Shown here piece after piece: positions 55,319 through 63,497 of a DNA stretch of 64,000 bases (its first letter is position 1; each line of letters starts with the position of its first letter). Origin of the DNA: 34-65-8 sp046294735. GTDB taxonomy: Bacteria; Pseudomonadota; Alphaproteobacteria; Sphingomonadales; Sphingomonadaceae. The DNA lies in contig JBKBKB010000006.1 in assembly GCA_046294735.1 (NCBI GenBank), forward strand, positions 62,001 through 126,000, written 5' to 3'. The notes below the pieces were generated by a model. It saw only the letters and a list, made by a program, of their open reading frames with translations, ran no database searches and had not been told where the DNA came from. The translations under genes and the position numbers were made by a program.

Positions 55319-56440
55319 TCAGCCGTCAGAGCCATGCCCCAGGGCGAGATAGTCGGCGCTCTGCATTTCCATCAGGCGGCTGACGGTCCGCTCGAACTCG
55401 AACGCCCCGTCACCGGCCGGATAGAGGCCCTGCGGTGCCGCAGCCGCTGTGGCGAACAGCTTGACCTTGTGTTCGTAGAGCGCGTCGATCAGCGTCACGA
55501 ACCGCGCGGCTTCGTTGCGGTTTTCCCGCCCCATCTGCGGAATGCCCACCAGGATGACCGTATGATAGGTGCGCGCAATGGCCAGATAGTCGGACGCGCC
55601 GCGGGCATCGGCACACAGCTTCTTGAAACTGAACACCGCCACACCCTTGAGGCTCTTGGGCACGTGCAGCGTGCGCTTTCCGCCCACGTCCAACTCGGAC
55701 GAAGGGACATGCGCCGCATCTTCAGGCGCATAGTCGGTCAGGCGGAAGAACGCCTCGCGTACCTTGGCGGTAGCGTCGTCGCCAAGCGGGCAGTGCCAGG
55801 TGTCCAGCCCGGCCATACGTTCGAGCCGGTAATCGACCGGGCCATTGAGCGGCAGCACGTCCAGGCGCTCCTTCACCAGGGCGATGAACGGCAGGAAATG
55901 CTCGCGGTTGAGCCCGTCCTTGTAGAGGTCATCGGGCGGGCGGTTGGACGTGGTGACCACGGTTACGCAGAAATCGACCATCAGTGCGCGAAACAGGCGG
56001 CTCATGATCGCCGCGTCGGCAGTGTTGTTGACGACCATTTCATCAAAGCACAGGCAGCGCACGCCTTCGGCCAGCCGCGCGGCCACTGGCGGGATCGGGT
56101 CTCCCAGCTTCTTGGCTCGCTCATCGCGCAGAAGGGCGTGGACGTCCTGCATGAAGGCATGGAAATGAGCGCGGCGCTTGTCGTCAATCGCCAGCGTGTC
56201 GTGGAACAGGTCCATCAGCATGGACTTCCCGCGCCCGACCCCGCCCCACATATAAATCCCGCGCGGTTGGGCCACTGGGTCCGCACCGAACAGGCGGCCG
56301 AGCAGACCTGGCTTTGCCGGTTCCCGATCAAGCTCCGACTGAAGGCGCGCAAGTTGGTCAACCGCCGCCGCCTGCTCCGGATCGGGCCGCAATTCCCCAG
56401 CTGCGACGAGTTCGTCGTAGCGGGCGCGGAGCCCGCTCAT
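55319..56440 (-). CDS. zapE: Cell division protein ZapE (AFG1-like ATPase)
   Basis: A 373-residue AFG1-family ATPase that modulates FtsZ ring stability in bacteria. Walker A is GGVGRGKSMLMDLF (from about residue 66) and the Walker B-type DEMVV is in RCLCFDEMVVNN; the C-terminal part has ADARGASDYLAIARTYHTVILVGIPQM and RFVTLIDALYEHKVKLF, family-conserved. The start ATG overlaps the PaaI stop by 4 bases. Adjacent sdhB and PaaI-type genes are a common alphaproteobacterial arrangement. Confidence 0.93.
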   Translation of the reverse strand: MSGLRARYDELVAAGELRPDPEQAAAVDQLARLQSELDREPAKPGLLGRLFGADPVAQPRGIYMWGGVGRGKSMLMDLFHDTLAIDDKRRAHFHAFMQDVHALLRDERAKKLGDPIPPVAARLAEGVRCLCFDEMVVNNTADAAIMSRLFRALMVDFCVTVVTTSNRPPDDLYKDGLNREHFLPFIALVKERLDVLPLNGPVDYRLERMAGLDTWHCPLGDDATAKVREAFFRLTDYAPEDAAHVPSSELDVGGKRTLHVPKSLKGVAVFSFKKLCADARGASDYLAIARTYHTVILVGIPQMGRENRNEAARFVTLIDALYEHKVKLFATAAAAPQGLYPAGDGAFEFERTVSRLMEMQSADYLALGHGSDG

Positions 56441-56886
56441 CGCCGGTTGGCTTTGCGGACCATCCCCGAAAATGCCGCGACCAGATGGTCTTCCTGCACC
56501 ACCTCACCGCGTAGAAACAGCAGGCGGCCGGTTTCGCGCACGATCTCGACCACCGAATCGAGCGGCTCGCCGGGCTTGCCCGCACCGATAAACTGGGTCG
56601 ACAGCTCCAGCGTCACCGCAGGACCCGGATCGCCGGTGGTGAGCGTGCGCATGGCGGCGAACAGCGAAATGTCGATCAGGGCCAGGGTAACCGCCCCGTG
56701 GATCATTTCCTGCAGGTTGGTGTGCTTGCGCTCTGGGAACATCCGCAGGCGGCATTGGCTGCCTTCCACCCGCGTGATTAGTTCGCCCATGACCACGCCG
56801 TTGAAGCGGGTCTCGTCCCGCAGGCGCCACATGTGCCACCCCGGATAGCCGGGATGCTCGCGGTATTCGAAAACCTGCTCGTCCAC
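56437..56886 (-). CDS. PaaI-family hotdog thioesterase
   Basis: A 149-residue hotdog-fold protein: HTNLQEMIHGAVTLALIDISLFAAMRTL contains the central-helix region with His and Gly, and AVTLELSTQFIGAGKPGEPL is the strand after it. Members hydrolyse acyl-CoA thioesters. The start is GTG 56886, two bases after the sdhB stop, and the stop overlaps zapE, so sdhB-paaI-zapE is one transcript. Substrate unknown. Confidence 0.85.
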   Translation of the reverse strand: MDEQVFEYREHPGYPGWHMWRLRDETRFNGVVMGELITRVEGSQCRLRMFPERKHTNLQEMIHGAVTLALIDISLFAAMRTLTTGDPGPAVTLELSTQFIGAGKPGEPLDSVVEIVRETGRLLFLRGEVVQEDHLVAAFSGMVRKANRR

Positions 56887-56888
56887 GC

Positions 56889-57671
56889 TCAGATCGCGCG
56901 TTCGGCGATCATCTTCTTGGTCTCGGCAATCGCCTTGGCTGGGTTGAGACCCTTGGGGCAGACGTTGGCGCAGTTCATGATCGTGTGGCAGCGATAGAGC
57001 CGGAACGGGTCTTCCAGCGCATCGAGCCGCTCGCCGGTCATCTCGTCACGGCTGTCGGCCAGCCAGCGATAGGCCTGAAGCAGGATGGCCGGGCCGAGGA
57101 ACTTGTCGCTGTTCCACCAGTAGCTGGGGCACGCGGTCGAACAGCAGGCGCACAGGATGCACTCGTAGAGCCCATCGAGCTTCTCGCGCTGCTGCGGCGA
57201 CTGGAGCCGCTCCTTGCCGCTGGGGGTGGTGGTGACGGTCTGCAGCCAGGGCCGGATCGAGGCGTACTGGGCATAGAAGTGGGTGAAATCGGGGACCAGG
57301 TCCTTGATCACTTCCATGTGCGGCAGCGGGGTGATGCGGATATCGCCCTTCAGATCCTCGATTGCGGTGGTGCAGGCGAGGCCATTCTTGCCGTTCATGT
57401 TCATCGCGCAGGAACCGCAGATCCCTTCGCGGCAGGATCGGCGGAAGGTCAGCGTCGGATCGATGTCGTTCTTGATCTTGATGATTGCGTCCAGCACCAT
57501 CGGCCCGCAGGCGTCGAGGTCAATCTCGAAGGTGTCGTAGCGGGGGTTCTGGCCGCTGTCTGGGTCGTAGCGATAGACCTTGAAGTTCTTGACCCGCTTG
57601 GCACCATCGGCCTTGTGGACTTTGCCTTCCTTGCGGATCGTTGAATTCTTGGGGAGGGTGAAGGTTGCCAT
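56889..57671 (-). CDS. sdhB: Succinate dehydrogenase iron-sulfur subunit
   Basis: Electron-carrying subunit of respiratory complex II, 260 residues. The 2Fe-2S ligands are in CREGICGSCAMNMNGKNGLAC, and the 4Fe-4S and 3Fe-4S ligands in CILCACCSTACPSYWW and CHTIMNCANVCPKGLNP. ATG 57671 is the natural start; the longer frame to 57698 has no family support. No sdhA, sdhC or sdhD is present in the window, so the other subunits lie elsewhere or beyond a rearrangement upstream; here an SDR gene is divergent. Confidence 0.96.
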   Translation of the reverse strand: MATFTLPKNSTIRKEGKVHKADGAKRVKNFKVYRYDPDSGQNPRYDTFEIDLDACGPMVLDAIIKIKNDIDPTLTFRRSCREGICGSCAMNMNGKNGLACTTAIEDLKGDIRITPLPHMEVIKDLVPDFTHFYAQYASIRPWLQTVTTTPSGKERLQSPQQREKLDGLYECILCACCSTACPSYWWNSDKFLGPAILLQAYRWLADSRDEMTGERLDALEDPFRLYRCHTIMNCANVCPKGLNPAKAIAETKKMIAERAI

Positions 57672-57735
57672 CGCCGGATTCCTGTTGCTTTGCGCCACCT
57701 ATCTAGCGTCTAGTACCGAGAGGGCAAGGTGAGTG

Positions 57736-58476
57736 ATGCCGCAAATAAGCGATAGTTTGCCATGGCCCCGGGTCGCCGCCGTCTTCGGCGCCGGTGGGGG
57801 AATTGGCCGCGCCTTGTGCGCCCAGCTTTCCGCGGAGGGCTGTGAGGTCTGGGCGGGATCGCGCAGCGGTGCGGTGGCCGGGCTTGCCGGTGCCCGCCAG
57901 TTCGCCTGCGACATCGAGGATGAGGGAGCCATTGCGTCTGCGGCCGTCAATATGCGCGACTTGCCACCCGACCTGGTGATCGTTGCCACGGGAGTGCTGA
58001 CCCTCCCCGACGGCACCGGTCCCGAACGCAGCTACAAGGCGATTGATGGCGCAGCGATGGAGCAGGTGTTTCGCCTCAACACGATCGGTCCAGCGTTGGT
58101 GGCAAAACATGTTTTGCCAATGTTTCCAAGGGACCAGCGGGCGATGTTCGCGGCGCTGTCCGCCCGGGTTGGCTCCATTGGCGACAACCGGATCGGCGGG
58201 TGGCATTCCTACCGAGCGAGCAAAGCAGCACTGAATATGCTCCTAAAGAACTTTGCCATCGAACTCGGGCGCTCGCATCCGCAGGCGGTGGTGGCAGGCC
58301 TGCATCCGGGCACAGTCGACACCGGCCTCAGCGCGCCGTTCCAGCGCGGCTTGCCCGCAGGCCAGCTGACCAGTACCGCTGCCAGCGCTGCGCACCTACT
58401 CAGGGTCTGCCGGGGGCTCTCGCCCGCTGACAGCGGCGGCGTGTTCAGCTGGCGCGGAGAGCGGGTAGAGCCCTAG
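57736..58476 (+). CDS. Short-chain dehydrogenase/reductase (CsgA/C-factor-like)
   Basis: A 246-residue SDR with VAAVFGAGGGIGRALCAQL (cofactor loop), an NAD-type VATGVL stretch, catalytic ALSARVGSIGDNR Ser and YRASKAALNML Tyr/Lys. It resembles the C-factor-like SDR subgroup. ATG 57736 follows an in-frame GTG at 57733. Its TAG overlaps the stop of the convergent TonB-dependent receptor (CTAG, 58473-58476). Substrate unknown. Confidence 0.85.
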   Translation: MPQISDSLPWPRVAAVFGAGGGIGRALCAQLSAEGCEVWAGSRSGAVAGLAGARQFACDIEDEGAIASAAVNMRDLPPDLVIVATGVLTLPDGTGPERSYKAIDGAAMEQVFRLNTIGPALVAKHVLPMFPRDQRAMFAALSARVGSIGDNRIGGWHSYRASKAALNMLLKNFAIELGRSHPQAVVAGLHPGTVDTGLSAPFQRGLPAGQLTSTAASAAHLLRVCRGLSPADSGGVFSWRGERVEP

Positions 58477-60611
58477 AAATTGCCCCGCACTGTCAGCGTG
58501 AAGATCGGCCCGATCCGCCGGTTGCGCAGTTCGGCAAAATCGACCGCGCTTTCGCCGCGCAAACCGGAATAGACGATCCGCTCCCGATACTGGCGGGCGC
58601 CCAGGATGTTGCCGACCCTGGCCCGCACGGTCATGCCCAGCACATCCTTGTGCTCGACGAAGGCAGACACGAACCACGGCCCCTCCCGTCTGTGGTCGGT
58701 CTGGTTGCTGCGGTAGCGCGGCAACACGTGGTTGTGATTGGCACCTACGCCCCAGGCCCACAGGCTTGCGGGAATGTCATGGCGCAGGTTGAGATTGGCC
58801 TGCCGGTTGTTGAATCCGCTCCACTGCCGTGCCACGCCGGTAAACGGATCGATCAGGCGCGAGCGCTGGAGGACGAAAGTCCCATCAAGCCGCACGCCCT
58901 TGAGGCCGATCGGATCGAACGTCAGCGTGCTGGTCGAGATGACCGCCGCCGCACTGGCCTTGGCCACGTTGCCGACCGACTCGCCGCCGCCTTCAACCGG
59001 GATGATATCGACATAGTCCGATACGTCTCGATAGATGAAACTGAGCTGCGTCTTGCCCCACGGACCAAGCGATTTGTTCACTTCGCCCTCGAAGCTCCAG
59101 TCCTGCTGCGGGCGCAGGTCATTGTTGCCCGCGTTCTGGTTGCCGTCGTCGATGAAGGCCCGGGCCAGAAAGTCGTAGAACGAAAGCTGGAGCACCCGTC
59201 GCTGGACGCTCAGCGCAAAGTCTAGGTCGCTCACCGCCTTCCATGCCAGGCTGAGCTTGCCCTTGGGCCGCAGGAAACTGCGCTCCAGCCCGTTCACACC
59301 GCTCTGCGCGATGGTCGAATGTTCGACCGCGAAATTAAGCTGGACCGAAAGGTTGGAGGCAAGGCTGCGGCTATGGCTGATCGACCCTTCGTACCGGTCT
59401 TCGCTGACACCTCCCGTTCCGAACGGGAAGGGCACCTCGACGAATTGACCCGCCGGATCAAGCGTGAACAGCGCGGCGGCATTGTCGAGCGAGTTGAAAG
59501 CGGCTTCGCCTGCAACCTGCCATTCGCCGCCGAGCATCGACCAGCCGAATTCGCCCCGGGCCACATTCTCGCCCAGATCCCCGGTCTGGCTGAAGCGCTC
59601 CCCGGTCACGGGTGAGCCAGCGTAGGAGCGATTGATTACATCGACGGTGAACGGTTCGTAGCTCCGGCGCAGTAGGCCGATGGCCTTGATCGTGCCGCCT
59701 GCGAGCGGGAAGGAATAATCGCCCCCGAATTCGTAATTCCAGCGGTTCTCACGCTGACGAACGGTGCGTAATTCGTCCGTCTGCCCCGGTCCGGTGCGCA
59801 GGCTGTCCTCGCGGAAGCGTTCGTAGATCCGCTGGTATTGCGCGGTCAGATTGAGCGCCTGCGGACCAGCCGGGTCCCAGGTCAGCTTGGCCGACAGCTT
59901 GGGCGAATCGTAATCGGAGGTCACACGCTCCTGCCGTAACTGCCGCACGGTGCCGTCGCCGCCGACAATCAGGGTTGGCCCGTCGGCACCGCCGCGGCCT
60001 GAATTGGCGTTGCTCAGTGCCACTTGCATGGTAGTCGGGCCGCTCGTTCGGCTTACCGAGATGTCACCGCGCCACAGCAGCGGATCGGTGTTGTGCGGCC
60101 GGACTTCGGGAATCCAGCTGAACTGCCCCGACCAGCCGCTGGAGCCATCATAGATGACGTTCGCGACTTCGCCTGACAGGCCGGGCGTATCCAGAGCCGC
60201 GCCGTCGAGGATTTCGATCCGGGTGACAGCATTGGCCGGAATGCGGGTCAGCTGCGCACCAATGTCGTCCGACTTGGAGGAGGGGCGGGCGCCGTTGAAC
60301 AGGACATTGCCCGTGGCCTGCCCCAGGCCTCGTTGCTCTGCGCTGCCGCGAATGTTGAAGCCGGGTACGCGCTGGAGCATATCCAGCGCGTTGCGCGGGG
60401 CAAAACGGGCGAAATCGGCCGGATGATAAATGCGGCGATCACCGGATTCGCCGACCTTTGCAACCGGGCTGGAAACCGGAGCCGATGCCTCATCGGCCGC
60501 ATCGCTGTCGACCGATTCCTGCGCCAGGGCAGGCACGGCAAGAACTGGAGCCAGCAGGACGGCCAGCGCAGCCGAGCCACCACGGCGTGGCATATGCATT
60601 CGTAATGTCAT
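58473..60611 (-). CDS. TonB-dependent outer-membrane receptor
   Basis: A 712-residue outer-membrane protein. A signal peptide (AALAVLLAPVLAVPALAQ) is followed by a plug domain (FAPRNALDMLQRVPGFNIRG, GNVLFNGARPSSKSDDI, IPANAVTRIEILDGA) and a beta-barrel of about 500 residues ending in a terminal Phe (IFTLTVRGNF). No obvious TonB box is visible between the signal and plug. The substrate cannot be read; neighbours are an ATP-grasp enzyme and a dehalogenase on the same strand. ATG 60611 is chosen; 60599 is also possible. Confidence 0.85.
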   Translation of the reverse strand: MTLRMHMPRRGGSAALAVLLAPVLAVPALAQESVDSDAADEASAPVSSPVAKVGESGDRRIYHPADFARFAPRNALDMLQRVPGFNIRGSAEQRGLGQATGNVLFNGARPSSKSDDIGAQLTRIPANAVTRIEILDGAALDTPGLSGEVANVIYDGSSGWSGQFSWIPEVRPHNTDPLLWRGDISVSRTSGPTTMQVALSNANSGRGGADGPTLIVGGDGTVRQLRQERVTSDYDSPKLSAKLTWDPAGPQALNLTAQYQRIYERFREDSLRTGPGQTDELRTVRQRENRWNYEFGGDYSFPLAGGTIKAIGLLRRSYEPFTVDVINRSYAGSPVTGERFSQTGDLGENVARGEFGWSMLGGEWQVAGEAAFNSLDNAAALFTLDPAGQFVEVPFPFGTGGVSEDRYEGSISHSRSLASNLSVQLNFAVEHSTIAQSGVNGLERSFLRPKGKLSLAWKAVSDLDFALSVQRRVLQLSFYDFLARAFIDDGNQNAGNNDLRPQQDWSFEGEVNKSLGPWGKTQLSFIYRDVSDYVDIIPVEGGGESVGNVAKASAAAVISTSTLTFDPIGLKGVRLDGTFVLQRSRLIDPFTGVARQWSGFNNRQANLNLRHDIPASLWAWGVGANHNHVLPRYRSNQTDHRREGPWFVSAFVEHKDVLGMTVRARVGNILGARQYRERIVYSGLRGESAVDFAELRNRRIGPIFTLTVRGNF

Positions 60612-60749
60612 AGTCCTGCCGCTCCCGTCTCCCCCGACCGCATCTCGCGGGTAGGCGAACAGAACGCGCGTAATTTTCTTTCGATACGGGACAGTGATCG
60701 ACAAGCCGGACATTTCTCCGACCAGCGACGTGAGTAATCGACGAACGTC

Positions 60750-61763
60750 CTAGGAGATCAGCGCATTGCGCCGCCAGGCTTCGGCCAGCAGAGTTTCGAG
60801 CAAGTCGGCATGGCTGAAACCGGCATGGCTGGCAGCCTTGGCCATGACCTTTTCCGACCACAGGTTGCAGTTCAGGTTGATCTCGATGAAGTTGATTTCA
60901 GCGGTGTCGAGATCGACCCGGAACTCGATCCGGCCATAGTCGAACGGCACGAATTCCTGCGCCACATTCCTGGCCATCGCTTCCACCTTGGCCGCCAGTT
61001 CAGGATGGTCGAACCGCTTGAGCGCCGCCTTTTCGGTGTTCTGCACCAGGTCGCGCTTTTCGTAGTAGGTCCACAGCTTCTGCGTGTCCTCGCGCTCGTA
61101 CCACAGCATCGGCAGGGCGACCGGTTCACCGTGAATGGTGATGAAGGCGCACTGGACGTCATAGCCATCCAGGTAGGGTTCGACGATCGCGTCATGGCCC
61201 TGCAGGTGGATGTCGGCGATGGCGTTGGTCACCCCGTTCCAGTCGAACGCATCGGAAATACCCCAGCTGGCGGACGACGCATTGGGCTTGATCACCCAGC
61301 GGCCTTTGGGTGAGGGGGGCAGATCCGCTTCACGCACCGGCCCACCGCGGCGGAAGCAGAACCACGGTGCGGTCGGCACCCCGGCATGGGTCGAAACGAG
61401 CTTGGAGACCGACTTGTCGTCACCCAGGCCACGCAGGAACGGCATGGCACCAAGGTAGGGAATGCCGTGCATGTTGCACAGGATCGGGATCAGCATCTCG
61501 CTGTTCACGAACCCGCCGCGGTTGAGCAGCGGGAAGACGAAATCGACCTCCGGCTTTTCGAACAGCACCTTGTAGGTGTTCGACAGCTCCAGGTTAAGGC
61601 CGAGTTTCTCCAGCGTGGTCCGCACTTCGTGGTGATAGATCGCGTGGTTGCCATCCTCCGGATGCATCCCGCCACCCCACAGCACATGCTTGGCCATGAA
61701 CAGCAGGCGGATCCGCTCCTTGGCTTCTTCCGGAATGCGCAGGGGTTGAATGGCTTTGCTCAT
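60750..61763 (-). CDS. ATP-grasp ligase (D-Ala-D-Ala ligase/RimK-like)
   Basis: A 337-residue ATP-grasp enzyme. The ATP-binding and catalytic parts are seen as GRWVIKPNASSASWGISDAFDW, IVEPYLDGYDVQCAFI and the metal-binding IEFRVDLDTAEINFIEINLNCNLWS near the C-terminus, where the Glu and Asn of the Mg site are found. The N-terminal third includes the lobe with DFVFPLLNRGGFVNSEMLIPILC, as in D-alanine:D-alanine ligases. It probably forms a peptide or amide bond; the substrates are unknown and it is not a clear housekeeping Ddl. Confidence 0.8.
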   Translation of the reverse strand: MSKAIQPLRIPEEAKERIRLLFMAKHVLWGGGMHPEDGNHAIYHHEVRTTLEKLGLNLELSNTYKVLFEKPEVDFVFPLLNRGGFVNSEMLIPILCNMHGIPYLGAMPFLRGLGDDKSVSKLVSTHAGVPTAPWFCFRRGGPVREADLPPSPKGRWVIKPNASSASWGISDAFDWNGVTNAIADIHLQGHDAIVEPYLDGYDVQCAFITIHGEPVALPMLWYEREDTQKLWTYYEKRDLVQNTEKAALKRFDHPELAAKVEAMARNVAQEFVPFDYGRIEFRVDLDTAEINFIEINLNCNLWSEKVMAKAASHAGFSHADLLETLLAEAWRRNALIS

Positions 61764-61833
61764 GGAGGGTCCCGTCTGTGGCGTGTTTGCGGCGCATTAC
61801 TGGCATTGCTGCGCTGCGAAAAGCACCTTTCGA

Positions 61834-62730
61834 TCAGACGCCGGCCTTTTGGGCAGTTTCGAGGATGGCGGCGACGAACCCGTGCGGGTCATCTTCCTGG
61901 ATGAAATGTCCGCCGTTGAGCGTGCGATGCAGGTCATTGCTGCGCGCGCCCGGTACCCTGTTCAGAAACAGCGCGTCGCCGCCTCGGGTGATCGGATCGA
62001 GATCGGAAAAGCAGCAGGTGAAGGGCTTGTCGAACTGCTCCAGTACTGCCCAGGCCGCCTTCTGATCCGGCACGGCCTCGTTCGGGCCGAGTGGGACGAG
62101 GCTGGGAAAAATGCGCGCGCCCGCCTTGCTTCCCCGGGTATCGAACGGAGCATTGTAGGCTGCAACCTCTCCCGGCGAGAGTTCCGTGGTGGTGGCGCGC
62201 TGGAGAATCCGGCCGACCGGGAAGACCGGGCTGTACCTGGAGAATCCGCGCCAGGCGGCAAAGGCGGCAGGCGGGTCCTGTCCCTCGGGCAAACCGCCAT
62301 TGGACAGGACTACGCCCGCGAACCGGTCCGGCCTCGCCGCAACCATCCGCAGGCCGACCAGCGAACCCCAGTCCTGGCAGGCGAGGACAACCTGGTCGAG
62401 AGCCAGGGCATCGAACCATTCGAGCATCCATTCGACGTGTGCAGCGTAAGTGTAGGCCGCCTTGCTGGTCGGCTTGTCCGACTTGCCGAAGCCGATCAGG
62501 TCCGGCGCGAGCACGCGGTATCCGGCAGCAGCCACCGGGCCGATCATCTTGCGGTAGAGGAAACTCCAGCTCGGCTCGCCGTGCATCATCAGAACCGGGG
62601 TCCGGTCATGGGGGCCCTCATCGAGGTAGTGCAGGCGCAATCCGCCAGACAATTCGTGATAGTGCGGCGCGAACGGATAATCCGGAATGTCTGTAAAGCG
62701 CGCGTCCGGCGTGCGATGAACCTTGGTCAT
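61834..62730 (-). CDS. Haloalkane dehalogenase (alpha/beta hydrolase)
   Basis: A 298-residue alpha/beta hydrolase of the haloalkane dehalogenase group. The oxyanion/halide region is HGEPSWSFLYRKM (about residues 50-62), and the nucleophile is Asp120 in CQDWGSLVGLR with the adjacent halide-binding Trp121. The acid is likely the Asp of SDLDPIT near 243-245, and the base His275 in GGHFIQED. These enzymes convert haloalkanes to alcohols. The gene lies divergently from a methyltransferase with 61 bases between starts. Natural substrate unknown. Confidence 0.88.
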   Translation of the reverse strand: MTKVHRTPDARFTDIPDYPFAPHYHELSGGLRLHYLDEGPHDRTPVLMMHGEPSWSFLYRKMIGPVAAAGYRVLAPDLIGFGKSDKPTSKAAYTYAAHVEWMLEWFDALALDQVVLACQDWGSLVGLRMVAARPDRFAGVVLSNGGLPEGQDPPAAFAAWRGFSRYSPVFPVGRILQRATTTELSPGEVAAYNAPFDTRGSKAGARIFPSLVPLGPNEAVPDQKAAWAVLEQFDKPFTCCFSDLDPITRGGDALFLNRVPGARSNDLHRTLNGGHFIQEDDPHGFVAAILETAQKAGV

Positions 62731-62791
62731 GGCCAGTCCCCCTGTCGCGCGCTAGCATGGCGAACAATTCGGGAAAGGGAAGGGGCAAGCG

Positions 62792-63427
62792 ATGGGACTG
62801 GGCGACTGGTGGGACCGGCACGGGGTGCCGCGGGTGATCAAGATCGCGTGCGGGGCGCCAGCCATCATGAAGCTGCGCAGCCAGATCGTACCCCTCGCCA
62901 GCGGCACAGTGTTCGAACTGGGGTGCGGCGGCGGGATCAACCAGCAATTCTATCGCGCGGATGCGATCACCCGCTATGCCGGGATCGACCCGAACGGCAA
63001 GCTGCTCGACTATGCCCGCGCCGAGGCGGAGGCGAAGGGCTGGGCCGCCGATATCCGCCATGGGTTTGGCGAGGACATTCCCTTCGCGGACAACAGTTTC
63101 GACACCGTCGTCTGCACCTATACCCTGTGCTCGGTGCAGGTTCAGGCGAGGGTCGTGCAGGAAATGCGGCGGATCCTGAAGCCGGGCGGCAAGCTGCTGT
63201 TCCTCGAACATGGCCGCGCGCCCGATGCCGACGTCCTGCGCTGGCAGGAACGGATTGAGCCGTGGTGGAAGCCGGTTGCGGGGGGATGCCACCTGACCCG
63301 GCCGATTACCGAAGCCGTGCGAGCCGGTGGGTTCGCGATCGAGCCGATGGGCGCGCGCTATTTGCCCAAGACGCCGCGGCCGGTTGGTTGGAACGAATGG
63401 GGCGTGGGCATCAAGAGCAGCGCCTGA
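62792..63427 (+). CDS. Class I SAM-dependent methyltransferase
   Basis: A 211-residue methyltransferase with the SAM motif FELGCGGGINQQFY at about 41-54, motif II-like YAGIDPNGKLLDYA, the IPFADNSFDTVVCTYTLCSV post-motif and ILKPGGKLLFLEHGRAPD, a pattern seen in ubiquinone/menaquinone or phospholipid methyltransferases. The N-terminus (MGLGDWWDRHGVPRVIKIACG) resembles phosphatidylethanolamine methyltransferase-like proteins. The substrate is uncertain. Confidence 0.85.
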   Translation: MGLGDWWDRHGVPRVIKIACGAPAIMKLRSQIVPLASGTVFELGCGGGINQQFYRADAITRYAGIDPNGKLLDYARAEAEAKGWAADIRHGFGEDIPFADNSFDTVVCTYTLCSVQVQARVVQEMRRILKPGGKLLFLEHGRAPDADVLRWQERIEPWWKPVAGGCHLTRPITEAVRAGGFAIEPMGARYLPKTPRPVGWNEWGVGIKSSA

Positions 63428-63437
63428 GCCCAAGCAA

Positions 63438-63474
63438 ATGGCCCGCCGGAGTGTGATCCGGCGGGCCATGTTTG
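63438..63474. terminator. Strong bidirectional intrinsic terminator
   Basis: A perfect 13-bp stem, ATGGCCCGCCGGA / TCCGGCGGGCCAT (63438-63450 and 63457-63469), with a 6-base loop. On the + strand it is followed by GTTTG; on the - strand by TTTGCTTGG. It lies between the convergent methyltransferase and the RNase E-like gene and probably ends both transcripts. Confidence 0.75.
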
Positions 63475-63497
63475 TCTGGTGCACTTGCGGGCGGTAA

